NCBI GenBank assembly: GCA_003242115.1
Contig: QBMP01000038.1
Coordinates: 3,920-10,736 of the forward strand
Direction of reading: 5' to 3'
Length of the DNA: 6,817 nt
Source: Phormidesmis priestleyi
GTDB lineage: Bacteria > Cyanobacteriota > Cyanobacteriia > Phormidesmidales > Phormidesmidaceae
In this document: positions 1 to 4,699 of the stretch, in pieces
Layout: every line of letters starts with the position of its first letter
Position numbering within the stretch: position 1 is the stretch's first letter
Translations under genes and position numbers: made by a program
Notes under the pieces: model-generated
The model's database searches: none
What the model was told of the DNA's origin: nothing
The model's input: only the letters and a program-made list of their open reading frames with translations

Positions 1-1099
1 TCGGCGGCGGGTAAAATTTTACTTGGTAGCCTTGCTTAGTAAGCTTGTTCATGGCAGTGCGTAAGTTGCGCCCCGGCTTACCTTCTAGGGTAAAGGTTTT
101 GAGATTGACAATCGCTTCCTCGCCGATTTTGAGGGTTTTGAAACCAAGAGATCGATAGATCTCCAGATCGTCTTCGAGGGTTTGATAGAAGGCGGGCTGC
201 CAGTCATTGCGATCGCAAAACGCCTGAAAACCTGCAATCGCCTCTATGCGATCAGCGACTGGGCCAATTGGATCACCGAGCGCGATCGCTCCTCTGCCCT
301 TAGGCACGTAGGCAATCACCGTTTGCCCTGATGGACTGAAATAATACGATTTATCGTCTAGCAAGGCAAAACAAGCCAGTGACGAATGGCCAAACTGCTC
401 GACAATCACCCGCGCTCGTTCGCGCTGATTGGCATCAGCCCCTTTGCGAAAAATTACTGGGCGCAGCAGCAGCCACAGCGCCGATAGCAGCGTACTGGCC
501 CCGACGATATAAATCGAATCAGCGAAAAATCGCCCAAAGCGTCCGGTCGGATGTAGGCCGCCGCTATTGGCAGTAAAGAACATCGCTAGGGTTTGTAGCA
601 GCGCCCCCGGTAGATTAAAGGGCGTGGAATACTGTCGGTCTAACAGAAAAAAACCGAGCGTGCCGTAGGCTAATGTGAACAGCAGCGCGCCGATCAGTAC
701 CCGAATGCCTTGCACAACAGAGGGTCGATCTGATTGGGCGGTAAACACAGAGCGCATCAGCCATAGCTGAATCAGCAGCGCCCCTGATAGCAGGCTCTCC
801 TCGTAGTCAAATCCTTTGACCAGATGGCTGATGATAGAGACGAGCAATAGGCCCATCACCATTAGCCATGCGACTCGCTTACGACGCAATAGGTTAGCGG
901 CTAGGGTGAGCAGAAGAAAACCGGCGATCGCTGAAAACAAATGCCCGCTGGCTCTAGCTTCAAAGGGAAAAATATCTCGCAGCCAGTCAATCCGCTCCGG
1001 CGCTCCCGGCGTGACTGCCGACACTAAGTTAATAATGCCCACCAGTGCCGTTAGCAGTGAGGCAACTCTGAGCCCTAACTGAGTGCGACGATTCATCAT
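1..1099 (-). CDS. MprF/DUF2156-type phosphatidylglycerol aminoacyltransferase, C-terminus off the left edge
   Basis: Integral membrane enzyme that by family knowledge transfers an amino acid (often lysine or alanine) from aminoacyl-tRNA to phosphatidylglycerol on the inner side of the membrane. Reading from the ATG at 1096, 365 residues are visible without a stop. About six hydrophobic segments (roughly 8-28, 50-70, 74-93, 102-118, 131-151, 197-213) are followed by the first part of the GNAT-like catalytic domain. Family hallmarks there are ALLDDKSYYFS (244-254), GDPIGP (274-279), PAFYQ (301-305), LGFKTLKIGEEAIVNL (317-332) and GKPGRNLRTAMNK (339-351). There are two adjacent ATGs (1099 and 1096), and an in-frame stop lies about 45 bases further upstream. 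No strong Shine-Dalgarno is seen. The PepSY gene ends 67 bp upstream on the same strand, so co-transcription is possible. The amino acid donor cannot be told. The rest of the catalytic domain lies outside the window. Confidence 0.88.
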   Translation of the reverse strand, partial: MMNRRTQLGLRVASLLTALVGIINLVSAVTPGAPERIDWLRDIFPFEARASGHLFSAIAGFLLLTLAANLLRRKRVAWLMVMGLLLVSIISHLVKGFDYEESLLSGALLIQLWLMRSVFTAQSDRPSVVQGIRVLIGALLFTLAYGTLGFFLLDRQYSTPFNLPGALLQTLAMFFTANSGGLHPTGRFGRFFADSIYIVGASTLLSALWLLLRPVIFRKGADANQRERARVIVEQFGHSSLACFALLDDKSYYFSPSGQTVIAYVPKGRGAIALGDPIGPVADRIEAIAGFQAFCDRNDWQPAFYQTLEDDLEIYRSLGFKTLKIGEEAIVNLKTFTLEGKPGRNLRTAMNKLTKQGYQVKFYPPP

Positions 1100-1104
1100 A
1101 GATT

Positions 1105-1139
1105 CTTCAGTCCATAGCTTTTTCAGCCTCAGTCCAAAG
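1105..1139. repeat. Degenerate 13-bp direct repeat before the MprF-like gene
   Basis: CTTCAGTCCATAG (1105-1117) recurs as CCTCAGTCCAAAG (1127-1139), 22 bp apart, with 11 of 13 positions alike. It sits in the 67-bp gap just upstream of the MprF-like start codon. It may be a decayed tandem duplication, like others in this window, or a paired binding site. The sequence alone does not decide. Confidence 0.4.
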
Positions 1140-1166
1140 GTATTTTAAGGTATAAACAGCTTTGGA

Positions 1167-1454
1167 TTAGGATGATTTGGTGCTGCTGGTTGTTTTGCGG
1201 CCAAACAATCCCGTCATAGAAGCGCCTGTAACCAATAAGCCAATGACACCCATGCCATTGAGGATCGGATAAATCGCCTGAAGACCAAAGATTTCACCCG
1301 TATGCAGCTTGAGTAAAAAGTTAGCGCCTAGCCCAATATTAATCGGCCACTCTTGGCTAATGGTTGCGAGCATCCCGGTAATAACGGTCAAACTCAGCGG
1401 CAAGAGAACGATTAAAGCTAGCCAGCGATGATATTTTCTAAATAAGCGCTTCAT
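1167..1454 (-). CDS. Small PepSY-associated transmembrane-helix protein
   Basis: A 95-residue membrane protein resembling the PepSY_TM family (PF03929-like), whose exact role is unknown. The N-terminus MKRLFRKYHRW with His9 leads into helix 1 (about 12-32, ending LTVITGM). A short extracytoplasmic stretch contains LHTGEIFG (50-57, His51), and helix 2 (about 61-83) ends in LLVTGASMTGLFG. The paired TG motifs and histidines at helix borders are typical of the family. The protein ends in a Ser/Thr/Lys tail. The frame is open up to an ATG at 1661. I prefer the ATG at 1454 because everything upstream is low-quality sequence that includes a perfect 15-bp tandem duplication, while the family motif begins at once after 1454. 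An AGG lies about 12 bases upstream of this ATG. The MprF-like gene follows on the same strand. Confidence 0.82.
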   Translation of the reverse strand: MKRLFRKYHRWLALIVLLPLSLTVITGMLATISQEWPINIGLGANFLLKLHTGEIFGLQAIYPILNGMGVIGLLVTGASMTGLFGRKTTSSTKSS

Positions 1455-1784
1455 TAATAGATACCTAAAGAGACTTTTGCAACCACTATATTTGCAACCA
1501 CTATAGTAGTAGACGTAAAAAATGGACTGGTAAAAAATAGACTTATGGATCAGCGGAATGAACCAGACATTAGGCCAAAGCTCACAGTAGACGATAAAGG
1601 TTAAGAAGTCGGCAAGATGAGCACGCGCAATCGGTGCGTGAATTATGATGCTTTCTTGCAATATGGCGATCGCAAAGCTTGGCTGACGTTAGGATGTTAG
1701 GATCTAATTGTCAATAGAATAGTGACAGCTAACAGCCTGAATTATCGTAACCATCAACAGAAATAGCGGAGTGAGTGATGTGGA
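1455..1784. other. Intergenic region between divergent genes, no intact gene
   Basis: This 330-bp gap separates the PepSY start (minus) from the permease-like remnant (plus), so both promoters should lie here. It holds a 15-bp perfect tandem repeat, an 8-bp perfect tandem GTTAGGAT x2 (1688-1703) and one HIP1 site (1666-1673). A TTGTCA at 1708-1713 could be a plus-strand -35 box, but I see no good -10 box 16-18 bases downstream. The minus-strand frame stays open here (1455-1661), but I read it as a chance extension. Confidence 0.5.
1476..1505. repeat. Perfect 15-bp tandem duplication
   Basis: TTTGCAACCACTATA occurs twice head to tail (1476-1490 and 1491-1505) with no mismatch. On the minus strand it lies 22 bp upstream of the PepSY ATG, within the presumed leader. 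Perfect identity suggests recent slippage or a maintained binding site. Confidence 0.9.
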
Positions 1785-1964
1785 ATGACCAAATTTCAGC
1801 AACTGCCTCGCTGGTTCCTTTGGAGTCTGTTTTTGCCGCTGATAATCCTCAATGGCTGGGCGGCACTGAAGCTATTTGAACAACTTTACCGCTCTGACAA
1901 CAGATATAGCAACAGCTATGACAACAGACATAACAACCGATGTTTTATCGCATCAAACCGTTAG
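1785..1964 (+). pseudogene. Probable N-terminal remnant of an AI-2E-family (PurR-regulated-type) permease
   Basis: A 59-codon ORF, ATG at 1785 and TAG at 1962-1964. Its first 34 residues (LPRWFLWSLF, then LPLIILNGWAALKLFEQL) resemble, from memory, the first membrane helix of cyanobacterial AI-2E family transporters, in which an LNGW-type helix precedes the permease core. After residue 35 the frame turns into Asn/Arg/Ser-rich sequence without helices, exactly where a 24-bp tandem duplication begins, and it stops inside the hydrolase gene. A complete member has over 300 residues, so more than 80% is missing. GGAG at 1768-1771 and TGGA just before the ATG could act as ribosome binding sites. The alternative is a small single-helix membrane protein translated upstream of, and overlapping, the hydrolase. 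The family assignment rests on a short match and is inference. Confidence 0.42.
1895..1942. repeat. Degenerate 24-bp tandem duplication at the hydrolase start
   Basis: Two 24-bp units (1895-1918 and 1919-1942) both begin TGACAACAGA and differ at about six positions. The unit is a whole number of codons, so it encodes TTDIATAM followed by TTDITTDV in the hydrolase frame without shifting it. The hydrolase ATG at 1918 lies at the junction of the two units, so the duplication may have created the present start region. Confidence 0.7.
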
Positions 1965-2736
1965 CCTGCGTTCAGGTGTGACCTTGGCTGTATCGCACAC
2001 CGCCGGAAAACCGCCTGCTCTGGTGTTTTTGCACGGTGGCCTGGGCAACCGCTACAACTGGCGCGCCCAATATGAATTCGCCCAAAGCCAGGGATGGGAA
2101 GCCCTCAACTACGACTTAGCCGGACATGGTGACTCCTCAGCCTACCGCCGCTATTCTATCGGTCGCCATCGGCGAGATCTGGAGCGGCTGCTACGGCACT
2201 TTAAAATAGCCGCGCCTGTGCTTTGCTGCCACAGCTATGGGGTGCCGATTGGGTTAGAGTGGTCGCAGCGGCATCCGGTCAAAGGGCTGGTGTTGGTAGC
2301 GGGCGGCACTCACGATTTAGCCCCTTGGTGGGAGATCCCGCTGATGAAAGCATTAGAATGGGGCGGCAGACATTTGTTTCACTGGCCTTGGCTACAAAAA
2401 GCAACAAAAGTCCTTTCTAGCCAGCATGAGCATCCTACGATTGAGCGTTTTTTAACCGAAAGTCCGGTGCCGACGGCAGCATCTCCCTATGAGGCGCTCA
2501 AAATCTTCTGGGGCTATAACTTTTTCTCTCGTCGCCGCCGTCAGCGGCTAGACATTCCTGTTTTGGTCATTAGCGGCGGTCAAGATTCGATGTTCAGTAA
2601 AGCGATGGGGGAAGCGCTAGCAGCCGTCTTTCCTAAAGGAGAACATCTGCATTTTCCCGATGCGGGGCACCTGATGATCGCTGAGTATCCAGAGGTTGTG
2701 AATGAGGCGATCGCGGCCTTCATTAGTAGGTTATAG
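1918..2736 (+). CDS. Alpha/beta-fold hydrolase
   Basis: A soluble serine hydrolase of the alpha/beta superfamily, substrate unknown. Numbered from the ATG at 1918 (272 residues): the oxyanion-hole motif HGGLG is at 39-43, DLAGHG at 66-71, the nucleophile elbow CHSYG with Ser106 at 104-108, the acid in ISGGQDSMF with Asp223, and the catalytic His251 in DAGHLMIAEYPEVV. The triad is complete and the length is normal, so the enzyme should be active. The elbow has Cys where Gly is usual in GxSxG. A lid-like stretch with many Trp and Phe (about 135-205) suggests a hydrophobic substrate. The frame is also open from a TTG at 1876, which adds 14 residues of repeat-derived Thr-rich sequence. I prefer ATG 1918, though no clear Shine-Dalgarno precedes it. 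The start overlaps the permease-like remnant in another frame, so it may depend on that remnant's transcription and translation. Confidence 0.88.
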   Translation: MTTDITTDVLSHQTVSLRSGVTLAVSHTAGKPPALVFLHGGLGNRYNWRAQYEFAQSQGWEALNYDLAGHGDSSAYRRYSIGRHRRDLERLLRHFKIAAPVLCCHSYGVPIGLEWSQRHPVKGLVLVAGGTHDLAPWWEIPLMKALEWGGRHLFHWPWLQKATKVLSSQHEHPTIERFLTESPVPTAASPYEALKIFWGYNFFSRRRRQRLDIPVLVISGGQDSMFSKAMGEALAAVFPKGEHLHFPDAGHLMIAEYPEVVNEAIAAFISRL

Positions 2737-2794
2737 CCCAGAGAGATTATAGTCCGAAGAGATTATAGTCCGAAGAGATTATGGACTGGAGCGA
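2731..2794. repeat. 16-bp tandem repeat, four units, starting at the hydrolase stop codon
   Basis: Units start at 2731, 2747, 2763 and 2779. Units 2 and 3 are identical (TTATAGTCCGAAGAGA). Unit 1 (TTATAGCCCAGAGAGA) contains the last Leu codon and TAG stop of the hydrolase. Unit 4 is diverged (11 of 16 positions match). The array therefore looks like amplification of the gene's own last codons plus adjacent sequence. Confidence 0.88.
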
Positions 2795-2968
2795 ATCCAC
2801 TGATAAAACTCAAGCGATTCGGCTCCACAGCTACGACAGCCGCTGCACACTTTGCTATCTTCTCGGAGCCCACTGCTCCTTATTTGGCCGAAATTTGGGT
2901 ACTCATATACAAAACATAGACCAGCAGCAAGCTGAGCTGGCCTATACCGCTCAAACACTTTTGTTACG

Positions 2969-2977
2969 TATAATAAG
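2969..2977 (+). promoter_or_regulatory. Consensus -10 box with adjacent AAGG
   Basis: TATAAT at 2969-2974 is a perfect -10 hexamer, followed by AAGG (about 2974-2977) ten bases before the ATG at 2987. No -35 box is seen at the normal spacing. A start about seven bases downstream would make the AAGG upstream of the transcript, so promoter and ribosome binding site cannot both be right for the same transcript. Confidence 0.25.
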
Positions 2978-2986
2978 GTAGCTATC

Positions 2987-3046
2987 ATGAAACGAATTGT
3001 TTTTTCTCTCGTTGCTGCGGCCTTGTCTTACGGCTACTGTTGTTGA
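2987..3046 (+). pseudogene. Tiny signal-peptide-like ORF, possibly a decayed secreted-protein gene
   Basis: The ORF reads MKRIVFSLVAAALSYGYCC then stop. Two basic residues followed by a hydrophobic Ala/Leu/Val core look like a Sec signal peptide. AAGG lies about nine bases before the ATG. Moving to another frame before the stop (TTG at 3040) allows reading through 20 more codons to a TAG at 3109-3111, so a frameshift in a former small exported protein is possible. It could equally be chance. No family is recognised. Confidence 0.25.
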
Positions 3047-3107
3047 TAGCTTTCTGGCGCAGCTTTATGCATTTTCGAGACTGTGAGACTGCTGTAATGC
3101 AGAGAGT

Positions 3108-3596
3108 CTAGGATTCATAAGTGGATTTTAGATTTGTCAGGTTACTTTCTATAAAAGTGAGAAGAGCTTTTTGATGGGGTTTGCCGAGCGATCGCACCTC
3201 ACCTAGTTTGGCCGAATACTTCTCTCCTAATCGAATTTCAGCGGGCGAGCACAAGGCCAAGTCTTGCCCTTCATTGAGCTTCAGTTCGCTGACTGGTACC
3301 GTCAGATCACCGTGATAGTAATAGCGCTGCGTGTGAGCATCGCGCTCCTGCCGAAACAACGTTAACTCGGGTGGTACGTAGCCGATTTCCTCATGCAGCT
3401 CTCTCACAATGCCTGCATGAGCCTCTTCTCCAGGCTCTATATGTCCACCAAAAAAGCCCCAAATGCCGGGATAAATAATATGAGGAAAGTCATCTCGAAG
3501 CTGCATTAAGAACTGGCCTTCACGATGCAAAATCGCTAAAGTCACTTTTCTCAGCAGACTGTCCGTTTTGATTTTAGGTGTTTTTTGATCAGTCAT
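3108..3596 (-). CDS. Nudix (NUDIX) hydrolase
   Basis: A 162-residue soluble pyrophosphohydrolase of the Nudix family, which cleaves nucleoside diphosphates linked to another moiety using Mg or Mn. The Nudix box GX5EX7REUXEEXGU is complete: Gly51, Glu57, Arg65-Glu66-Leu67, Glu69-Glu70, Gly72-Tyr73. Before it, strands carry VTLAILHREGQFLMQLR (18-34) and PGIWGFFGG (43-51), which is typical of MutT-like and ADP-ribose-type members that place the box after GxWGxxGG. One domain spans the whole length, which is usual for the family. The sequence does not fix the substrate (oxidised nucleotide, ADP-ribose or other). The ATG at 3596 has no strong Shine-Dalgarno. The stop lies next to an imperfect AGACT/AGTCT stem and an 8-bp tandem repeat (3077-3092) without a T-run. 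Confidence 0.92.
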   Translation of the reverse strand: MTDQKTPKIKTDSLLRKVTLAILHREGQFLMQLRDDFPHIIYPGIWGFFGGHIEPGEEAHAGIVRELHEEIGYVPPELTLFRQERDAHTQRYYYHGDLTVPVSELKLNEGQDLALCSPAEIRLGEKYSAKLGEVRSLGKPHQKALLTFIESNLTNLKSTYES

Positions 3597-3612
3597 GGGT
3601 CGATCAATTGGC

Positions 3613-3648
3613 TGGGACTACTATCTGGAACTACTTGGGACTACTAAT
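3613..3648. repeat. Three imperfect tandem copies of TGGGACTACT
   Basis: TGGGACTACTATC (3613-3625), TGGAACTACT (3626-3635) and TGGGACTACTAAT (3636-3648) lie head to tail, 17-52 bases upstream of the Nudix start codon on that gene's strand. They may be slippage products or a repeated regulator site in the Nudix leader. Confidence 0.65.
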
Positions 3649-3776
3649 GAATGCCAGCCGCGAGGATACAGCAAAAAACAGCCGTGGGGATTTATGCACC
3701 ATTTTTTACTGAAAATGACTGACGCAAATAATTTTTCGGATCTGAGCAAGTTTTTTTGATATGTGGGCACATTAAC

Positions 3777-3908
3777 GGCAACGAAGCCGACCACTGCTTC
3801 GAGCCTTAATATGGAGTCAATGCCCTTAGCAGCGGCGTTCTAAATGTGCCTAGATTATTGGTCTGGATCGGTTATCTAGCTTTAATTGACAGCATCAATT
3901 TAGAACGC
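3777..3908 (+). ncRNA. Candidate structured RNA: hairpin plus possible three-way junction
   Basis: Hairpin 1 pairs CGAAGC (3782-3787) with GCTTCG (3796-3801), extended by GGC/GCC (3777-3779, 3803-3805). Then an 11-bp perfect inverted repeat, GCGTTCTAAAT (3835-3845) with ATTTAGAACGC (3898-3908), encloses two smaller stems: CTAGAT/ATCTAG (about 3850-3855 and 3874-3879) and AATTGA/TCAATT around a 5-base loop (about 3884-3900). Together they can fold as a three-way junction. A strong terminator follows at 4012-4050, so a transcript of about 270 bases is plausible. The same bases partly lie in a 50-codon ORF. No known RNA family is recognised, and no clear promoter is seen. Confidence 0.3.
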
Positions 3909-3998
3909 GTTATCAGCATCGCTTTTCTTAAAATGGATAGCTCCTTATCGGATATTCAGCGATGGGCAGTGCTACTGAAAGTGCTCAGCGTGAACTAG
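3846..3998 (+). CDS. Possible small protein of 50 residues, unknown function
   Basis: From a GTG at 3846 to a TAG at 3996-3998. The frame is open back to about 3810 but contains no ATG there. The product begins MPRLLVWIGYLALIDS, a short hydrophobic segment, then continues amphipathically (LERVISIAFLK, SDIQRWAVLLKVLSV). Codon choice looks protein-like, and a terminator on the same strand follows 14 bases after the stop. Against it: a weak start, no clear Shine-Dalgarno, and the first half falls in inverted repeats that could instead be an RNA fold. It may also be the 3' tail of a decayed gene. I recognise no family. Confidence 0.33.
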   Translation: MPRLLVWIGYLALIDSINLERVISIAFLKMDSSLSDIQRWAVLLKVLSVN

Positions 3999-4011
3999 CA
4001 GTGAGATAGCC

Positions 4012-4050
4012 AAAAGGCAGACCTTAGTTGAAGCTTGGGGTCTGCCTTTT
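4012..4050 (+). terminator. Strong intrinsic terminator, likely bidirectional
   Basis: AAAAGGCAGACC (4012-4023) pairs perfectly over 12 bases with GGTCTGCCTTTT (4039-4050) around a 15-base loop, and the right arm runs into a T-run (CTTTTTC). The longer T-run is on the plus strand, implying a plus-strand transcript ending here. The A-run on the left lets it also stop the DUF4079 transcript coming from the right. Confidence 0.9.
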
Positions 4051-4058
4051 TCTTCAGT

Positions 4059-4106
4059 AATTCTTGGAGAATTTTTGGAGCAATCTTTTTGGGCAGTCTT
4101 TTAGCC
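4059..4106. repeat. 11-bp and 13-bp tandem duplications spanning the DUF4079 stop codon
   Basis: AATTCTTGGAG (4059-4069) and AATTTTTGGAG (4070-4080) form one tandem pair with one mismatch. CAATCTTTTTGGG (4081-4093) and CAGTCTTTTAGCC (4094-4106) form a second, weaker pair (9 of 13). The last unit contains the stop codon (TTA on the plus strand, 4101-4103) and the preceding Gly codon of the DUF4079 gene. Confidence 0.6.
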
Positions 4107-4583
4107 AAACATATTCGTTAAGATCTTCTGAACAATCTGTACGCCTGTAAAGGCTTGCCAGCTAAATAAGCCCACCAGTACGGTGTTAAGCGCAATGTGG
4201 GTGTAGCGGGCGGGGTTACTTCCCTTTTGCATAAACGGCACGAGTGATGCTGAGGTTGCAACCAAGGCCATCATCCCTAGTCCTGTTAAGAGGTGTGGGC
4301 CAACGAAGAGCTTGCCATGATTGATATAAGTGGAGGCCATGCCGCCTAAGCTGGCGATGATTATCGCAGCGAGTACGATAGATCCTGCTTGATGATGGCG
4401 CACCAAAAACTTACCTTTAATCAGCTCTTTTTTTTCTTCTCCGGTGGCAAGGCGAGTTTGTCGGTACTGATAGCCTAAGTAGCCTGCGTAAAGTGTTAGT
4501 GCCAAGATTCCCCACATCATCAGTGGATGGATAAAATCAAGCCAAGGTTTGATTGCCTCTACGGTTTCGGGACTCATGAGCAT
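4101..4583 (-). CDS. DUF4079 family membrane protein
   Basis: A 160-residue protein with four predicted helices (about 19-38, 67-86, 96-115, 128-148). It resembles DUF4079, a family found mainly in cyanobacteria and plastid-bearing organisms with a fold like the cytochrome b561/ferric reductase four-helix core. Histidines sit near helix borders: His19 in FIHPLMMW, His63-His64 in VRHHQAG, His89 in YINHGK, His97 in GPHLLTG and His129 in RYTHIALN. Such residues could bind haem, but function is not established and this is inference. Charged EEKKELIKGKF (49-59) forms the loop after helix 1. ATG 4583 and ATG 4577 are both possible, and neither has a strong Shine-Dalgarno. The gene is divergent from the M48 gene, 116 bp apart, and its 3' end faces the terminator at 4012-4050. 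Confidence 0.82.
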   Translation of the reverse strand: MLMSPETVEAIKPWLDFIHPLMMWGILALTLYAGYLGYQYRQTRLATGEEKKELIKGKFLVRHHQAGSIVLAAIIIASLGGMASTYINHGKLFVGPHLLTGLGMMALVATSASLVPFMQKGSNPARYTHIALNTVLVGLFSWQAFTGVQIVQKILTNMFG

Positions 4584-4699
4584 TGCTTTAGAAAAGGTTG
4601 CATTTTTTTAGTATATGCCGATCTCTTCCGTTAGGTGTAGCCGTCTTGGCTAAAAGCTGATCTCATTAAACTCAATTACTCAATTGCAGTGCAACCCCC
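4584..4699. promoter_or_regulatory. Divergent promoter region for DUF4079 and M48 genes
   Basis: In the 116 bp between the start codons, TATACT on the minus strand (4610-4615) is a good -10 candidate for the DUF4079 gene, giving a leader of roughly 20 bases. For the M48 gene, TTGGCT (4646-4651) and TAAACT (4667-4672) are weak -35/-10 candidates with a short 15-bp spacer. ACTCAATT is duplicated in tandem at 4670-4685. No operator of a known regulator is recognised. Confidence 0.35.

Larger units (their letters stand above)
2737..3107. other. Intergenic region with repeats and no convincing full gene
   Basis: This 371-bp gap lies between the 3' ends of the hydrolase (plus) and the Nudix gene (minus). 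It contains the 16-bp tandem array, a perfect TATAAT at 2969-2974, a 19-codon signal-peptide-like ORF (2987-3046) and a short tandem GAGACTGT/GAGACTGC (3077-3092). Two opposed ORFs of 66-69 codons cover 2779-2988, but neither resembles a known family. No T-tailed terminator hairpin is visible for either converging gene. Confidence 0.5.
3597..4100. other. Gene-poor 500-bp region with tandem repeats, hairpins and a terminator
   Basis: No recognisable family is encoded here on either strand. From left to right it holds three imperfect copies of TGGGACTACT (3613-3648), an AT-rich stretch with a run of seven T (3751-3757), a hairpin (3777-3805), a nested inverted repeat (3835-3908), a 50-codon plus-strand ORF (3846-3998), an intrinsic terminator (4012-4050) and more tandem repeats (4059-4106). 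Promoters for the Nudix gene (minus) and for any plus-strand transcript should lie in 3600-3800. TAATAT at 3807-3812 is the only -10-like box I note, without a matching -35. Confidence 0.5.

Noticed and set aside
379..1082. Plus-strand ORFs of 65 and 88 codons
   Set aside because: They are antisense to the MprF-like gene, whose conserved motifs fix the coding strand.
1455..1661. 69-residue N-terminal extension of the PepSY protein
   Set aside because: It includes a tandem-duplicated stretch and shows no family similarity. The PepSY motif begins directly at the ATG at 1454.
2731..2794. CRISPR array
   Set aside because: Units are 16 bp, directly abutting, without spacers. No cas genes lie nearby.
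2779..2988. Overlapping ORFs on both strands (66 codons plus, 69 codons minus)
   Set aside because: Neither resembles a known protein, they mirror each other, and both start or end in the 16-bp repeat array. Chance openness is the simpler reading.
3068..3111. Terminator between the hydrolase and Nudix genes
   Set aside because: TGCATT/AATGCA and AGACT/AGTCT stems can form, but they are imperfect and no T-run follows on either strand.
3835..3908. Integron attC-like recombination site
   Set aside because: The inverted repeat has about the right size, but the core-site consensus (RYYYAAC and GTTRRRY) is not met, and no integrase or cassette array is seen.
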